A stretch of DNA of 64,000 nt from Pseudalkalibacillus salsuginis (lineage in GTDB: Bacteria > Bacillota > Bacilli > Bacillales > Fictibacillaceae): NCBI RefSeq assembly GCF_021646685.1, contig NZ_JAKJHW010000007.1:1-64000 (forward strand), in the 5' to 3' direction. The position numbers were made by a program, and so were the translations under genes. The notes beneath the pieces were generated by a model. That model was not told the DNA's origin and made no database searches. It saw only the letters and a program-made list of their open reading frames with translations. Shown here piece by piece: positions 15,179-23,138 of the stretch. Position 1 is the first letter of the stretch. Each line of letters starts with the position of its first letter.

Positions 15179-15736
15179 TTACGGAATATCAAGTGCATCC
15201 TTCGTTTCATCAATATTCGACTCTTCTTTCAACATCAGCATCATTAATAATTCATCATAATAATACCCGTTAATTTTAAGCGAACGCCTTTCTAATCCGT
15301 ATTCATTAAAGCCAAGTTTCTCATAAGATCGGATCGCTGAACTGTTTTCCGACATCACTGTCAGGAGGATCTGTTCAAGGTCTTCTATTTTTCTAGCCTC
15401 TTCAACCAAATACTGAAGAAGCTTGAATCCGATACCGTTCCTTTGAACGTGCTTTGCGACGTACACCCCTACGATATCGCCTTTATGCTTCGTTTTGTTT
15501 TTTTCCCTCTGCAAAAAAGTTCCGATCCCAACGAGTTCACCGCCGTATAATGCCCCAGCGGTAAAATGTGTATCCGGATTTTGTCCTCTTAACCGGTCAG
15601 CTACTTGTTCTGCTTTACGTTCAATCTCTTCTTCATAAGAAGATGCGAAGGCTTCAGGAAATTTTACAAGCCCTTCTAACCTGAGTGTAAAATAATCTTC
15701 TGCATCTTCTGGTGTAAGCTTTCTGATTTCTATCAT
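15179..15736 (-). CDS. GNAT family N-acetyltransferase
   Basis: A 185-residue acetyl-CoA-dependent acetyltransferase. The fold is clear: N-terminal IEIRKLTPEDAEDYFTLRLEG, motif A with VGVYVAKHVQRNGIGFKLLQYLVEEA (Q-x-x-G-x-G/A pyrophosphate loop as QRNGIG) and motif B with SENSSAIRSYEKLGFNEYG. The substrate is not evident. GAGGAGGACAAC precedes the ATG. It lies 19 bases after the YbjQ-family gene and ends at its own terminator. Confidence 0.85.
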   Translation of the reverse strand: MIEIRKLTPEDAEDYFTLRLEGLVKFPEAFASSYEEEIERKAEQVADRLRGQNPDTHFTAGALYGGELVGIGTFLQREKNKTKHKGDIVGVYVAKHVQRNGIGFKLLQYLVEEARKIEDLEQILLTVMSENSSAIRSYEKLGFNEYGLERRSLKINGYYYDELLMMLMLKEESNIDETKDALDIP

Positions 15737-15755
15737 GTTGTCCTCCTCTTCTCTT

Positions 15756-16073
15756 TCATTCGTTGATCTTTACAGCTGTACCGTATGCTACGATTTCAGA
15801 GGCATTGGCCATGACAGAAGAAGTTTGCAAACGACAGGCTACGATTGCATTGGCCCCTTTCGCATTTGCATCCTCTACCATTCTCGAAATCGCGATCTTA
15901 CGTGCCTGTTCCATCATTTCGTTGTATTCCCTTATTTCGCCTCCGATGATGGTTTTCAAACCAGCCAAAATGTCTTTGCCGACATGCTTCGCTTGAATCG
16001 TGCTCCCTTTGACGAATCCTTTCAATTCGATAACCTCTTTGCCCGGAACTGTATCAGTAGTCACGATAATCAT
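15756..16073 (-). CDS. YbjQ/UPF0145 family protein
   Basis: A 105-residue YbjQ-family protein (sometimes called heavy-metal-binding domain). Signature parts: TTDTVPGKEV, GGEIREYNEMMEQARKIAISRMVEDANAKGANAIVACR and the closing AYGTAVKI. Homologues form pentamers; the function is unknown. The ATG follows GAGGAGGAAAAAAAC and overlaps the end of the upstream small membrane protein gene by 20 bases, so both are probably in one transcript with the GNAT gene. Confidence 0.88.
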   Translation of the reverse strand: MIIVTTDTVPGKEVIELKGFVKGSTIQAKHVGKDILAGLKTIIGGEIREYNEMMEQARKIAISRMVEDANAKGANAIVACRLQTSSVMANASEIVAYGTAVKINE

Positions 16074-16257
16074 TGTTTTTTTCCTCCTCTTTTTCTTTTA
16101 TCCGTTCAATGACTGTAAGGATGAATAGCGCTAGGATGGCGATTCCATAAATGATGAACAATAGGATTGAAACCCATAAGTTGAAGAATAAGAAAACGAT
16201 TGCTGCCCCTTGCAAGAAAACCGTCAATAACAATATGAACGATTTGTATTTTCCCAT
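16054..16257 (-). CDS. Small two-helix membrane protein
   Basis: A 67-residue protein with two hydrophobic segments (about 6-26 and 29-50) and a charged C-terminal tail (ERIKEKEEEKNNDYRDY). It has AAGAGGTGAAAA before ATG 16257 and lies three bases after the upstream nucleotidyltransferase stop. No family recognised; position suggests an operon of four genes (16806 to 15179). Confidence 0.7.
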   Translation of the reverse strand: MGKYKSFILLLTVFLQGAAIVFLFFNLWVSILLFIIYGIAILALFILTVIERIKEKEEEKNNDYRDY

Positions 16258-16260
16258 TTT

Positions 16261-16806
16261 TCACCTCTTCAAAGACAAGCATTTATGAATTCGTTTTTTC
16301 ACCCTTTCAGGTAAAGGTTGATTGAAAGCCCTCTCTAATAAGAAGGGACTCTCAACACCATATTCCTTCCAATAAGATTCGATAAGGTCGGCTTTTTCCC
16401 CTTTTTTCGGAATCAATTGATAGAGGATGAACCAATCCTCCAGCGATGTGTATGGAGTATGAAAGTGGTCATAGGTGATGCTTTGTTGATCCAGAATCAA
16501 CTCATAAATACCTGAATCATTTTCCAACGCAAATCCTGCCATGAAGTCGACTGACGTACTGCCCATTTGATAGGTTTTGAAGGATTTCGTTTTAAAAGGG
16601 GCTTTTCTCTCAGTTGGGACCTCCTCTGCAATACGATCCATTACATCTATCGCTTTTTTGGCGTCCTCTATTCGAATCATCAAATCGATATCATTCGGTT
16701 GGATACCCAGCCCATTTTTATAAAGAACATGTGAGCCGCCGATCCCCCAGAAAATGCCTTCTTTATTCAATGCATTTGCAACTCTCTCTATGACAAACTT
16801 TTGCAT
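16261..16806 (-). CDS. Nucleotidyltransferase-fold protein
   Basis: A 181-residue protein with the minimal nucleotidyltransferase signature: GIGGSHVLYKNGLGIQPNDIDLMI gives the G-G-S motif followed by D-x-D (NDIDLMI), and a third carboxylate is likely in SVDFMAGF. This is the pattern of uncharacterised nucleotidyltransferase-fold proteins related to AbiEii or LinB-type enzymes. No toxin-antitoxin partner is next to it. ATG follows AAGGAGTGAGTAA. The substrate is unknown. Confidence 0.75.
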   Translation of the reverse strand: MQKFVIERVANALNKEGIFWGIGGSHVLYKNGLGIQPNDIDLMIRIEDAKKAIDVMDRIAEEVPTERKAPFKTKSFKTYQMGSTSVDFMAGFALENDSGIYELILDQQSITYDHFHTPYTSLEDWFILYQLIPKKGEKADLIESYWKEYGVESPFLLERAFNQPLPERVKKRIHKCLSLKR

Positions 16807-16903
16807 TTACTCACTCCTTACCGATTTGTAACGAATCGTTTATACCGCTTTTACAAAACACTGCTAAACTGACCTCGAATAAATTACAGGAGGTTACTGA
16901 AAT

Positions 16904-18673
16904 ATGCACTGGTCCAAAAGGCTTTTCTTTTTCATGTTAGCTATTTCCATAATAATACCGGTGACAGCAAATGCTGTTGAAGGTCCTTTAAATACGACTG
17001 GCAAACAGGATGGCGGAATCGGTGATACGACAATTTATCTTGATGAGGTGCCGAACATTGCCATCGATCCGAAGGTGAATGACATCATCTATCCTCTTTT
17101 TGCAACCCCATCCATCAAAAAGAAAGGACAAACCCTGACCATAAAAATGGATAGCCAAGGGAAAGAGGCAGGTAACTGGAGTGTAAAGCTTAAACCGACG
17201 AACCATTCGGCTTTTATTGATTCCTACGAATTACCTATCGAGAAGGTTTCAACTGGTGATTCCCATTGGAAAGAGAGTGCGACCATCCATGATGTGACCG
17301 TGAAAATACCTGAAAATACACCTGAAGAACTTTACGATCTACAAGTCGCATATACTGCCAATGGACAACGAAAAACAGATAAGCAGCCCCATTCAGTAAA
17401 GGTAGTCGAAGAATTCAAAAAGGATTTCACTTTCCTGCATCTCACGGATACCCACATCGGCTCACCTCGTAACCTAGGTGACCATGACGATCCATCATCT
17501 GTAGATCCTGGTCGATTGAAAGAGGCAGGCATGTGGGACCCTGATCCTGAAAAACGCTGGCTCTATCTTCAAAAAGCAATCAAAGAGGTCAATATGAAGA
17601 ATCCCGATTTCGTGGTTGTCACAGGCGATCTTATGTATGGACAAATGAATCCGCAAGAATACATCTATGAATATGAAGAAACGTATAAAATGCTTCAAAA
17701 ACTGGATGTACCTGTATATCTCGTACCAGGAAATCACGACTATTACGCGCAGGACGCCACACTCGCTGATGGGGCAAAATACTGGGAGCAATACTTCGGC
17801 CCGCAGTACTTTTCCTTTGATTATGGTCCTTATGCCCATTTCATCGGCTATAACTCCTTCGATTGGCATAAATTTGACCGAAGCGGCCATGGAACAGTCT
17901 CCGTTCCTACTTGGGGCGGACAGATCCGGGAAAAGCAACTCGAATGGGTAAAAGAAGATTTGGAAAAGAACGCAGCAACAGCACAAGCTGGACAAATCAA
18001 AGGATTGTTCTCCCACCACAATCCACTATGGCGTGACCGTGACATCTGGCCGAAGGCTGATCCTGAAGTCAAAGAATACTGGAAGCAATACGATGCGCAG
18101 CATAATCCGCAAAATCTACAAACCTTGATCCTTGGAGAAAAGCTCGGTATCAAGTATGATCAGCAATGGCATGGTGAAAATGCGCATGAATTGATCGATA
18201 TCATGAAACAATACAATGTGGATCTCAGCTTGCACGGGCATACACATATCGATGATGTAACTCAACAGGATGGGATCCTTTATACCACGACAACTGCTAT
18301 TGAGCTTTCTGGAAGGCCATGGGTAGGTTTCCGTCCGTTCCAAGTGAAGGATGGGAAAATTACAGATTATAATTATGAAGAGGATGGTCACTCAGTACCA
18401 GTATATCAAAACGGGGATACCGAAAGCGGCATCATGTCCCTGGAGTCGAAGTATTCAAATCCGAATGACGGTACTGCCTCAGAACAACAGATCAGCATCA
18501 CGAACCGATTGAAAAAAGATATGACGGTCACCATTCCTATCTACCTAGTTAAGGGTGATTATGATGTCTCAACGGGAGAAGTGAAACAGGATGTGACTTC
18601 CGGCAATAAGCAATACCTGGAAGTTGAACTGACCATCCCAGCGAACAGTACAAAGACGACTACAGCCAATTAA
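16904..18673 (+). CDS. Secreted calcineurin-like metallophosphoesterase
   Basis: A 589-residue exported protein. A signal peptide with hydrophobic core (LFFFMLAISIIIPVTANA, cleavage near residue 24) is followed by a beta-rich N-terminal domain and the phosphoesterase domain with all metal motifs: LHLTDTHIG (D-x-H), VVVTGDLMYG (GD), VPGNHDYY (GNHD), FSHHNP and LHGHTHIDD (GHTH). A C-terminal beta domain ends in TTTAN. Phosphate-ester substrate unknown. ACAGGAGGTTACTG precedes the ATG, and a strong terminator follows; it is monocistronic. Confidence 0.9.
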   Translation: MHWSKRLFFFMLAISIIIPVTANAVEGPLNTTGKQDGGIGDTTIYLDEVPNIAIDPKVNDIIYPLFATPSIKKKGQTLTIKMDSQGKEAGNWSVKLKPTNHSAFIDSYELPIEKVSTGDSHWKESATIHDVTVKIPENTPEELYDLQVAYTANGQRKTDKQPHSVKVVEEFKKDFTFLHLTDTHIGSPRNLGDHDDPSSVDPGRLKEAGMWDPDPEKRWLYLQKAIKEVNMKNPDFVVVTGDLMYGQMNPQEYIYEYEETYKMLQKLDVPVYLVPGNHDYYAQDATLADGAKYWEQYFGPQYFSFDYGPYAHFIGYNSFDWHKFDRSGHGTVSVPTWGGQIREKQLEWVKEDLEKNAATAQAGQIKGLFSHHNPLWRDRDIWPKADPEVKEYWKQYDAQHNPQNLQTLILGEKLGIKYDQQWHGENAHELIDIMKQYNVDLSLHGHTHIDDVTQQDGILYTTTTAIELSGRPWVGFRPFQVKDGKITDYNYEEDGHSVPVYQNGDTESGIMSLESKYSNPNDGTASEQQISITNRLKKDMTVTIPIYLVKGDYDVSTGEVKQDVTSGNKQYLEVELTIPANSTKTTTAN

Positions 18674-18686
18674 ACTACACCCCATG

Positions 18687-18715
18687 CTCCCGGGAATCTA
18701 CCCGGGAGTTTCTTT
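18687..18715 (+). terminator. Terminator of the metallophosphoesterase gene
   Basis: CTCCCGGG/CCCGGGAG perfect 8-bp stem with a six-base loop, followed by TTTCTTTA. Confidence 0.9.
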
Positions 18716-18743
18716 ATGTCGAAAATTAACGTATCATTTTCTA

Positions 18744-18787
18744 TTGACATTTTAAACAGAATGATTTAAGTTTTGTATATAGGAAAC
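18744..18787 (+). promoter_or_regulatory. mntBCA promoter with an MntR-like operator
   Basis: TTGACA at 18744-18749 with a weak -10 (TAAGTT, spacing 17). Overlapping the -10, GTTTTGTATATAGGAAAC (18770-18787) is an imperfect palindrome that resembles the Bacillus MntR box (TTTGCCTTAAGGAAAC type). Binding by MntR with Mn would block the promoter. Box assignment is by eye. Confidence 0.5.
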
Positions 18788-18810
18788 ATTTTTATAATCA
18801 GGCATATATT

Positions 18811-18870
18811 ATGACTGTCACTAATAGTCATTTTTATTTTTTGAGAAAAAGTTGCACGCGTACAACTTTT
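18811..18870 (+). promoter_or_regulatory. Hairpin and 24-bp palindrome in the mntBCA leader
   Basis: ATGACT/AGTCAT arms (18811-18816 and 18826-18831) are followed by TTTTTATTTTTT, a weak terminator form. Then 18847-18870 is a palindrome with 22 of 24 positions symmetric (AAAAGTTG, ACGCGT in the centre, CAACTTTT). The second looks like an operator or leader hairpin. I cannot assign a regulator. Confidence 0.5.
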
Positions 18871-18965
18871 ATTTATAGGGTTAACGTTGTTAGTTACGTA
18901 CACAAGCAACAGAGCATATAAAGAATAAAAGAACGAAAGATTGTGAAATGAAAGGAGTGTGCAGA

Positions 18966-19715
18966 ATGTCAAATGCCTTATCCGTTAAAAACTTGAACGT
19001 ATCCTACCTCGGTAATGTCGCATTGACAAACGTATCGTTCCAAGTAGATGAAGGAGCTCTTGTCGGGATCATCGGCCCGAATGGTGCTGGGAAATCGACG
19101 TTGATCAAAGCAATGATGGGGCTTATCCCTTCAGAAACTGGTAAAGTGGAAATCCTCGGGAAACCGATTAGAAAAATTCGGAAGAAAATCGCTTATGTGC
19201 CGCAACGGAATGATATCGATTGGGACTTCCCAATCCATGTCATCGATGCTGTGATGATCGGGACTTACCCACACCTTGGCTTATTCAAGCGCCCTAAGAA
19301 GCAGGAACGTGAATGGGCTTATCAATGCTTGGAGCGTGTCGGTATGCAGGACTACAGCAAACGCCAGATCGGTGAGCTTTCAGGAGGGCAGCAGCAACGT
19401 GTTTTTTTAGCAAGGGCATTGGCCCAAAATGCAGACATCTTCTTTTTGGATGAACCGTTTGTCGGTGTCGATGTTTCCAGTGAAAACACGATCATGCAAA
19501 TATTAAAAGAACTGCAGAAAGAAGGAAAAACAACGCTTGTCGTCCACCATGACCTCAGTAAAGCCAATGTTTACTTTGATGAATTGATTTTATTGAATAA
19601 AGAGTTGATCGCAAAAGGTGAAGTAACGGATGTACTGGAGGTCAATACGATCCAGAAGGCGTATGGGAACCCCCTCGCATTCATGAAGAACGAAATAGGA
19701 GTGAAGCAAGCATGA
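18966..19715 (+). CDS. mntB: Manganese ABC transporter ATP-binding protein
   Basis: A 249-residue ABC ATPase of the metal-cation family. Walker A GPNGAGKST, Q-loop YVPQRNDIDWDFP (typical of Mn/Zn importers), signature LSGGQQQR, Walker B IFFLDEPF and H-loop VHHDL are all present. The frame opens at 18948, but ATG 18966 has AAGGAG with a suitable gap and gives MSNALSVKN. It overlaps mntC by four bases (ATGA). It energises Mn uptake with the two genes that follow. Confidence 0.9.
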   Translation: MSNALSVKNLNVSYLGNVALTNVSFQVDEGALVGIIGPNGAGKSTLIKAMMGLIPSETGKVEILGKPIRKIRKKIAYVPQRNDIDWDFPIHVIDAVMIGTYPHLGLFKRPKKQEREWAYQCLERVGMQDYSKRQIGELSGGQQQRVFLARALAQNADIFFLDEPFVGVDVSSENTIMQILKELQKEGKTTLVVHHDLSKANVYFDELILLNKELIAKGEVTDVLEVNTIQKAYGNPLAFMKNEIGVKQA

Positions 19716-20569
19716 ACTTCATTGAAGCCATCATCCACTATGAATTTTTACAGAAAGCGTTGATCACTTCCGTCATGGTCGGGATCATCTGCGGTGTCAT
19801 CGGCTGCTTCATCATCCTGAGAGGCATGGCTTTGATGGGAGATGCCATTTCTCATGCGGTACTTCCAGGAGTGGCCCTATCCTATATGCTCGGTATCAAC
19901 TTTTTTTTCGGGGCTGTCATTACCGGAGTTCTTACTGCAATCGGGATCGGTTTTGTGAGCCAAAACAGCCGCCTGAAGAATGATACAGCGATCGGGATCT
20001 TGTTTACGTTCGCCTTTGCTGCCGGGATTATACTGATCACCTTTATGAAGAGCAGTACAGACTTGTATCATATTCTTTTCGGAAACGTACTCGCCGTACG
20101 GCCTTCAGACATGTGGATCACGTTGATCATCGGCATCCTTGTTATCGCAGGAGTTTATTTCTTTTACAAGGAACTGCTCGTCACTTCCTTTGATCCGACG
20201 ATGGCTTCTGCATATGGACTATCGACGAAATTGGTCCATTATCTATTGATGACAATGCTCACGATGGTGACTGTCGCTTCCTTGCAAACGGTAGGGATCG
20301 TGCTCGTCGTTGCCATGCTCATCACACCTGCCGCAACGGCTTACCTGTTGACCGATCGCCTATGGGTGATGATCTACCTCGCTTCAGGATTCGGGGTCGT
20401 CGCCTCAGTCATCGGGTTGTATTTCAGCTTTATGTATAACCTTTCATCTGGAGCTACAATCGTACTCGTATCAACACTATTGTTCATCGCAGTGTTCTTG
20501 TTCTCACCAAGACACGGATTTATTCGGAAAGTCATCAAATCAAGAAAAAGAGCTTCGCTAGCAAACTAG
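19712..20569 (+). CDS. mntC: Manganese ABC transporter permease
   Basis: A 285-residue permease of the ABC-3 family with about eight membrane segments. Family text seen: GCFIILRGMALMGDAISHAVLPGVALSYMLG and LLMTMLTMVTVASLQTVGIVLVVAMLITPAATAYLLT. The start overlaps the mntB stop and has AGGAGTG upstream. Many Bacillus mnt loci have two permease genes; here there is only one, which would work as a homodimer. Confidence 0.9.
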   Translation: MNFIEAIIHYEFLQKALITSVMVGIICGVIGCFIILRGMALMGDAISHAVLPGVALSYMLGINFFFGAVITGVLTAIGIGFVSQNSRLKNDTAIGILFTFAFAAGIILITFMKSSTDLYHILFGNVLAVRPSDMWITLIIGILVIAGVYFFYKELLVTSFDPTMASAYGLSTKLVHYLLMTMLTMVTVASLQTVGIVLVVAMLITPAATAYLLTDRLWVMIYLASGFGVVASVIGLYFSFMYNLSSGATIVLVSTLLFIAVFLFSPRHGFIRKVIKSRKRASLAN

Positions 20570-20587
20570 AGAGGGGAACAGGAAAAA

Positions 20588-21523
20588 ATGTTTAAGAAAA
20601 TGTATCTTTTATTTATTGGGGTGTTGATGACACTATTGCTTGCCGCATGTGGTGGTAATGAGGATGCCCAAGGGAACAGTGAAAAACTTCAAGTCGTGAC
20701 GACATACTCGATTCTGCAGGATATGGTTAAAAACGTCGGCGGTGATAAGGTTGAAGTCCACAGTATGGTTAAAATCGGGGCAAACCCGCATGAATACGAG
20801 CCCCTTCCTGAAGATCTCAAGAAAACCGCTGATGCGGATGCTGTCTTTTACAATGGTCTGAATCTTGAAGCAGGAAATTCATGGTTTGAAAAATTGCTCG
20901 GTACAACGGGTAAAGACGGTGAAGATGCTCCCGTATTCCGCCTTAGTGAAGGTGTTGAACCAAAATACTTAACGTCAAAGGGCAAGGAGGGTGAAGAGGA
21001 CCCTCATGCGTGGCTCGATGTCTCAAACGGAATCAAATATGTTGAAAATGTAAGAGATGGACTGATCAAGGTCGATCCGGAAAATAAAGAAACGTACGAA
21101 AAAAATGCAGCGGAATATATCAGCAAATTGAAAGGTCTGCATGAAGACGCAAAAAACAGTTTTAATGAGATCCCTAAAGAGAAGCGTTACCTGATCACGA
21201 GTGAAGGTGCTTTCAAATATTTCAGTGACGCGTACGATATCGAATCGGGATATATTTGGGAGATCAACGCTGAAAACCAAGGCTCACCAGATCAGATCCG
21301 ACAAGTTGTCGATTTGATCAAAGAAAAGGATATCAAAGTTCTGTTCCTCGAAACGAGTATTGACGCTCGCAGCATGGAAGCCGTATCTCGTGAAACCGGG
21401 GTTCCGATCGGAGGCAAAGTATTCACGGACTCTCTCGGAAAACCTGGGGGAGACGGTGACACCTACATTGATATGATGAAATGGAACATCGACACGATCA
21501 GGGAACAACTGAATAAACATTAG
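20588..21523 (+). CDS. mntA: Manganese-binding lipoprotein of ABC transporter
   Basis: A 311-residue substrate-binding lipoprotein. The lipobox LLAACGG places the lipidated Cys near residue 21. Metal ligands of the Mn type are visible: His in GANPHEYEP, His in DPHAWLD, Glu in TSEGAFKYF and Asp in FTDSLGKPG; the His-rich loop of zinc-specific ZnuA is absent. This set points to Mn rather than Zn. AGAGGGGAACAGG precedes the start. A strong terminator closes the operon. Confidence 0.9.
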   Translation: MFKKMYLLFIGVLMTLLLAACGGNEDAQGNSEKLQVVTTYSILQDMVKNVGGDKVEVHSMVKIGANPHEYEPLPEDLKKTADADAVFYNGLNLEAGNSWFEKLLGTTGKDGEDAPVFRLSEGVEPKYLTSKGKEGEEDPHAWLDVSNGIKYVENVRDGLIKVDPENKETYEKNAAEYISKLKGLHEDAKNSFNEIPKEKRYLITSEGAFKYFSDAYDIESGYIWEINAENQGSPDQIRQVVDLIKEKDIKVLFLETSIDARSMEAVSRETGVPIGGKVFTDSLGKPGGDGDTYIDMMKWNIDTIREQLNKH

Positions 21524-21540
21524 AACAGATACGTTTGCAG

Positions 21541-21570
21541 GGATGACTCGCATTGGAGTCATCCTTTTTA
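21541..21570 (+). terminator. Terminator of mntBCA
   Basis: GGATGACTC/GAGTCATCC perfect 9-bp stem with a six-base loop and TTTTTA. Confidence 0.92.
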
Positions 21571-21620
21571 TGTAACGACGGGACACCGACACCGCTTAAA
21601 ACACCATATCCTACAGAAAT

Positions 21621-21701
21621 AGAGGACACCAAAGACCTTATTTACGGTAGATCACTGTAAGACAGCGTCTTTTTACCGAAATAACGTAACAGATGTCCTC
21701 T
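21621..21701. repeat. Long imperfect inverted repeat
   Basis: Outer arms AGAGGACA (21621-21628) and TGTCCTCT (21694-21701) are perfect. Inner arms CTTATTTACGGTA and TACCGAAATAACG pair with small bulges, so the whole 81 bases can fold into one long hairpin. No ORF. It lies between the mnt terminator and the 3' end of the HD gene. It could be a small MITE-like element or a structured RNA. Confidence 0.6.
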
Positions 21702-21761
21702 AATAACCCATTTTCGAATAACTTTGGCTTTCTTAAAAAATAGGGCTTTTACCGGGTCTCT

Positions 21762-22379
21762 TCATTCCTTCAAATATCCACTTTCCACTGCATCTTCAAT
21801 GATAGCTTGTGCATATTCCCAAAGTGCCTCTGAACCTTCCGCGATTGTTCCATTTCGTTTCATAACCTGCTCTTTGATGATATTATGCTTTTTCCAAGCA
21901 ACGCCTTCAGTCGCGAAGTTGAGAAGCATCGGGTGCAATCGGTCCAAGGCGGCTGCAAATCTTGCCTCTGGAGACTCCCTCTCCTCAAATTCTCTCCAAA
22001 GCGCATAGATCATGTCCGCTTGATCATCTGGTAAAATCGAGAAGATGCGCTCTGCTGCCTGCTCTTCCCTTTCTTCCTTATCTTCATATCCCTTTTCATC
22101 ATACGCAAAGGTGTCCCCTGCGTCGATTTCGACTAAGTCATGAATGAGCAGCATCTTGATGACATGCAAGGTGTCAATACCCTTCTCGTTCGCGTACTCA
22201 TCTAAAATCAGCGCCATCACCGCTAAATGCCACGAATGTTCAGCATCATTCTCTTGCCGGTCTCCACCTGTAATATGAGTCTGTCTCAAAATATTTTTCA
22301 ACTTATCGATTTCAATGATGAACCCCATCTGTTGCTGCAAACGATTGATATCCAAAACCGTTTCCCCCTTGTCTCTCAT
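21762..22379 (-). CDS. HD-domain hydrolase (YfbR-like)
   Basis: A 205-residue HD-superfamily phosphohydrolase. Metal ligands: H in DAEHSWHLA, the HD pair in LLIHDLVEIDAGD and the distal Asp in AAALDRLHPM. The order matches the YfbR/HDDC2 type, which act as 5'-deoxynucleotidases; substrate inferred only. Start uncertain: ATG 22379 lacks a good site, while TTG 22355 has AAGGGGG nine bases upstream (MDINRLQQQ). It follows the peroxiredoxin gene by 14 bases, so they may be cotranscribed. Confidence 0.8.
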   Translation of the reverse strand: MRDKGETVLDINRLQQQMGFIIEIDKLKNILRQTHITGGDRQENDAEHSWHLAVMALILDEYANEKGIDTLHVIKMLLIHDLVEIDAGDTFAYDEKGYEDKEEREEQAAERIFSILPDDQADMIYALWREFEERESPEARFAAALDRLHPMLLNFATEGVAWKKHNIIKEQVMKRNGTIAEGSEALWEYAQAIIEDAVESGYLKE

Positions 22380-22392
22380 TTACACTTTTAAA

Positions 22393-22863
22393 TTATACAC
22401 AAAGATGCTTGCAATGAGAAAAGACATCGAGGTATTGATCACGGTCATTTGCATCGAATTTCGTGTTTTTATAGCGGAGAATCCCCTCTTTGTCCACAAG
22501 AAAGACCGATCGTTTTGCTGTCTGCTTCTCCTCGTCCAATACACCATAATCCCTTACTGTTTTTTTGAACCAATCTGACAAAAGCGGATAAGGCAACGTT
22601 CCAAGGCTTGCAGCAAAAACATTGTGAGCGTAGATATGATCAACACTGATGGCAAGAAGCTCGGTGTCAGTATTCTGAAATTCTTTGAAATCCTCTTTCC
22701 AAGAGGTGATTTCCTTAATTCATCCAGGGGTGAAATCCAACGGGTAAAACGCGACTAAGACATGCTTCTTCCCTTTGAATTGAGATAAGCTGATTTTTTC
22801 ACCGGTCGTCGAAGACAGATTGAAATCCGGTGCAGCTTGCCCAACTTCCAATGGTGTGCCCAT
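22393..22863 (-). CDS. Peroxiredoxin (AhpC/TSA) with in-frame TGA at the peroxidatic Cys; candidate selenoprotein
   Basis: ATG 22863, behind AAAGGAGGTTCTATCGA, opens MGTPLEVGQAAPDFNLSS. The frame meets TGA at codon 48 (22722-22720) and then continues 108 codons without another stop: KEITSWKEDF, ELLAISVDH, LPYPLLSDW, SVFLVDKEG. The context FYPLDFTPG-[TGA]-IKE is the place where the family has its peroxidatic Cys (TPxC). A hairpin directly after the TGA fits bacterial SECIS rules. Two readings: a selenocysteine peroxiredoxin, or a gene inactivated by one base change (TGC/TGT to TGA). The remainder shows no decay. A Cys pair ends the protein (HCKHLC). A weak sigma-B-like pair GTTTAG-N14-GGGATA lies at 22928-22903. 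Confidence 0.8.
22687..22713 (-). promoter_or_regulatory. SECIS-like hairpin after the in-frame TGA
   Basis: Read on the - strand from the seventh base after the TGA: GAAAT, bulge CA, CCTCT, loop TGGAA, AGAGG, ATTTC. Both stems are perfect 5-bp helices. The apical loop begins 19 bases after the TGA and has G at its second position. Bacterial SECIS models ask for a loop 16-37 bases downstream with a G in the first two positions. Confidence 0.5.
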
Positions 22864-23038
22864 TCGATAGAACCTCCTTTTTAAACAACGTTACCTTTAA
22901 AGTATCCCTATTATTCACAGCTCTAAACATTTGATTTTATGTTCGTACAGGACATTGGACCCTCCTCCAAAGTACTAAACGCCAAGAATAAATCGTCTAA
23001 ATATAGAATGAAAATTTTGTGAAGGAAAGTGAATGGAG

Positions 23039-23137
23039 ATGAGCATTAAATTGATCAAGATCTCCGCAGTCTACTTAGGGATTGGCGTCCTGACAGGGAT
23101 GTACATTTTTTCGGTTTATCGACATCTTTCAATATAG
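23039..23137 (+). pseudogene. Truncated oxidase-type membrane fragment, 32 codons
   Basis: ATG 23039 with GAAGGAAAG upstream opens MSIKLIKISAVYLGIGVLTG, one membrane helix, then stops at TAG 23135. The N-terminus resembles that of short Bacillaceae cytochrome-c-oxidase-subunit-I-like membrane proteins of about 150 residues; the remaining helices are missing and the convergent N-hydroxylase gene ends two bases further. I read it as a gene remnant, less likely a small membrane protein. Confidence 0.45.
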
Positions 23138-23138
23138 G

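Noticed and set aside
20588-21523. Zinc-specific binding protein (ZnuA)
   Set aside because: No His-rich loop; the ligand set His, His, Glu, Asp fits the Mn type.
22393-22863. General recoding of UGA (for example as Trp)
   Set aside because: Many genes in the window end with TGA and use TGG for Trp.
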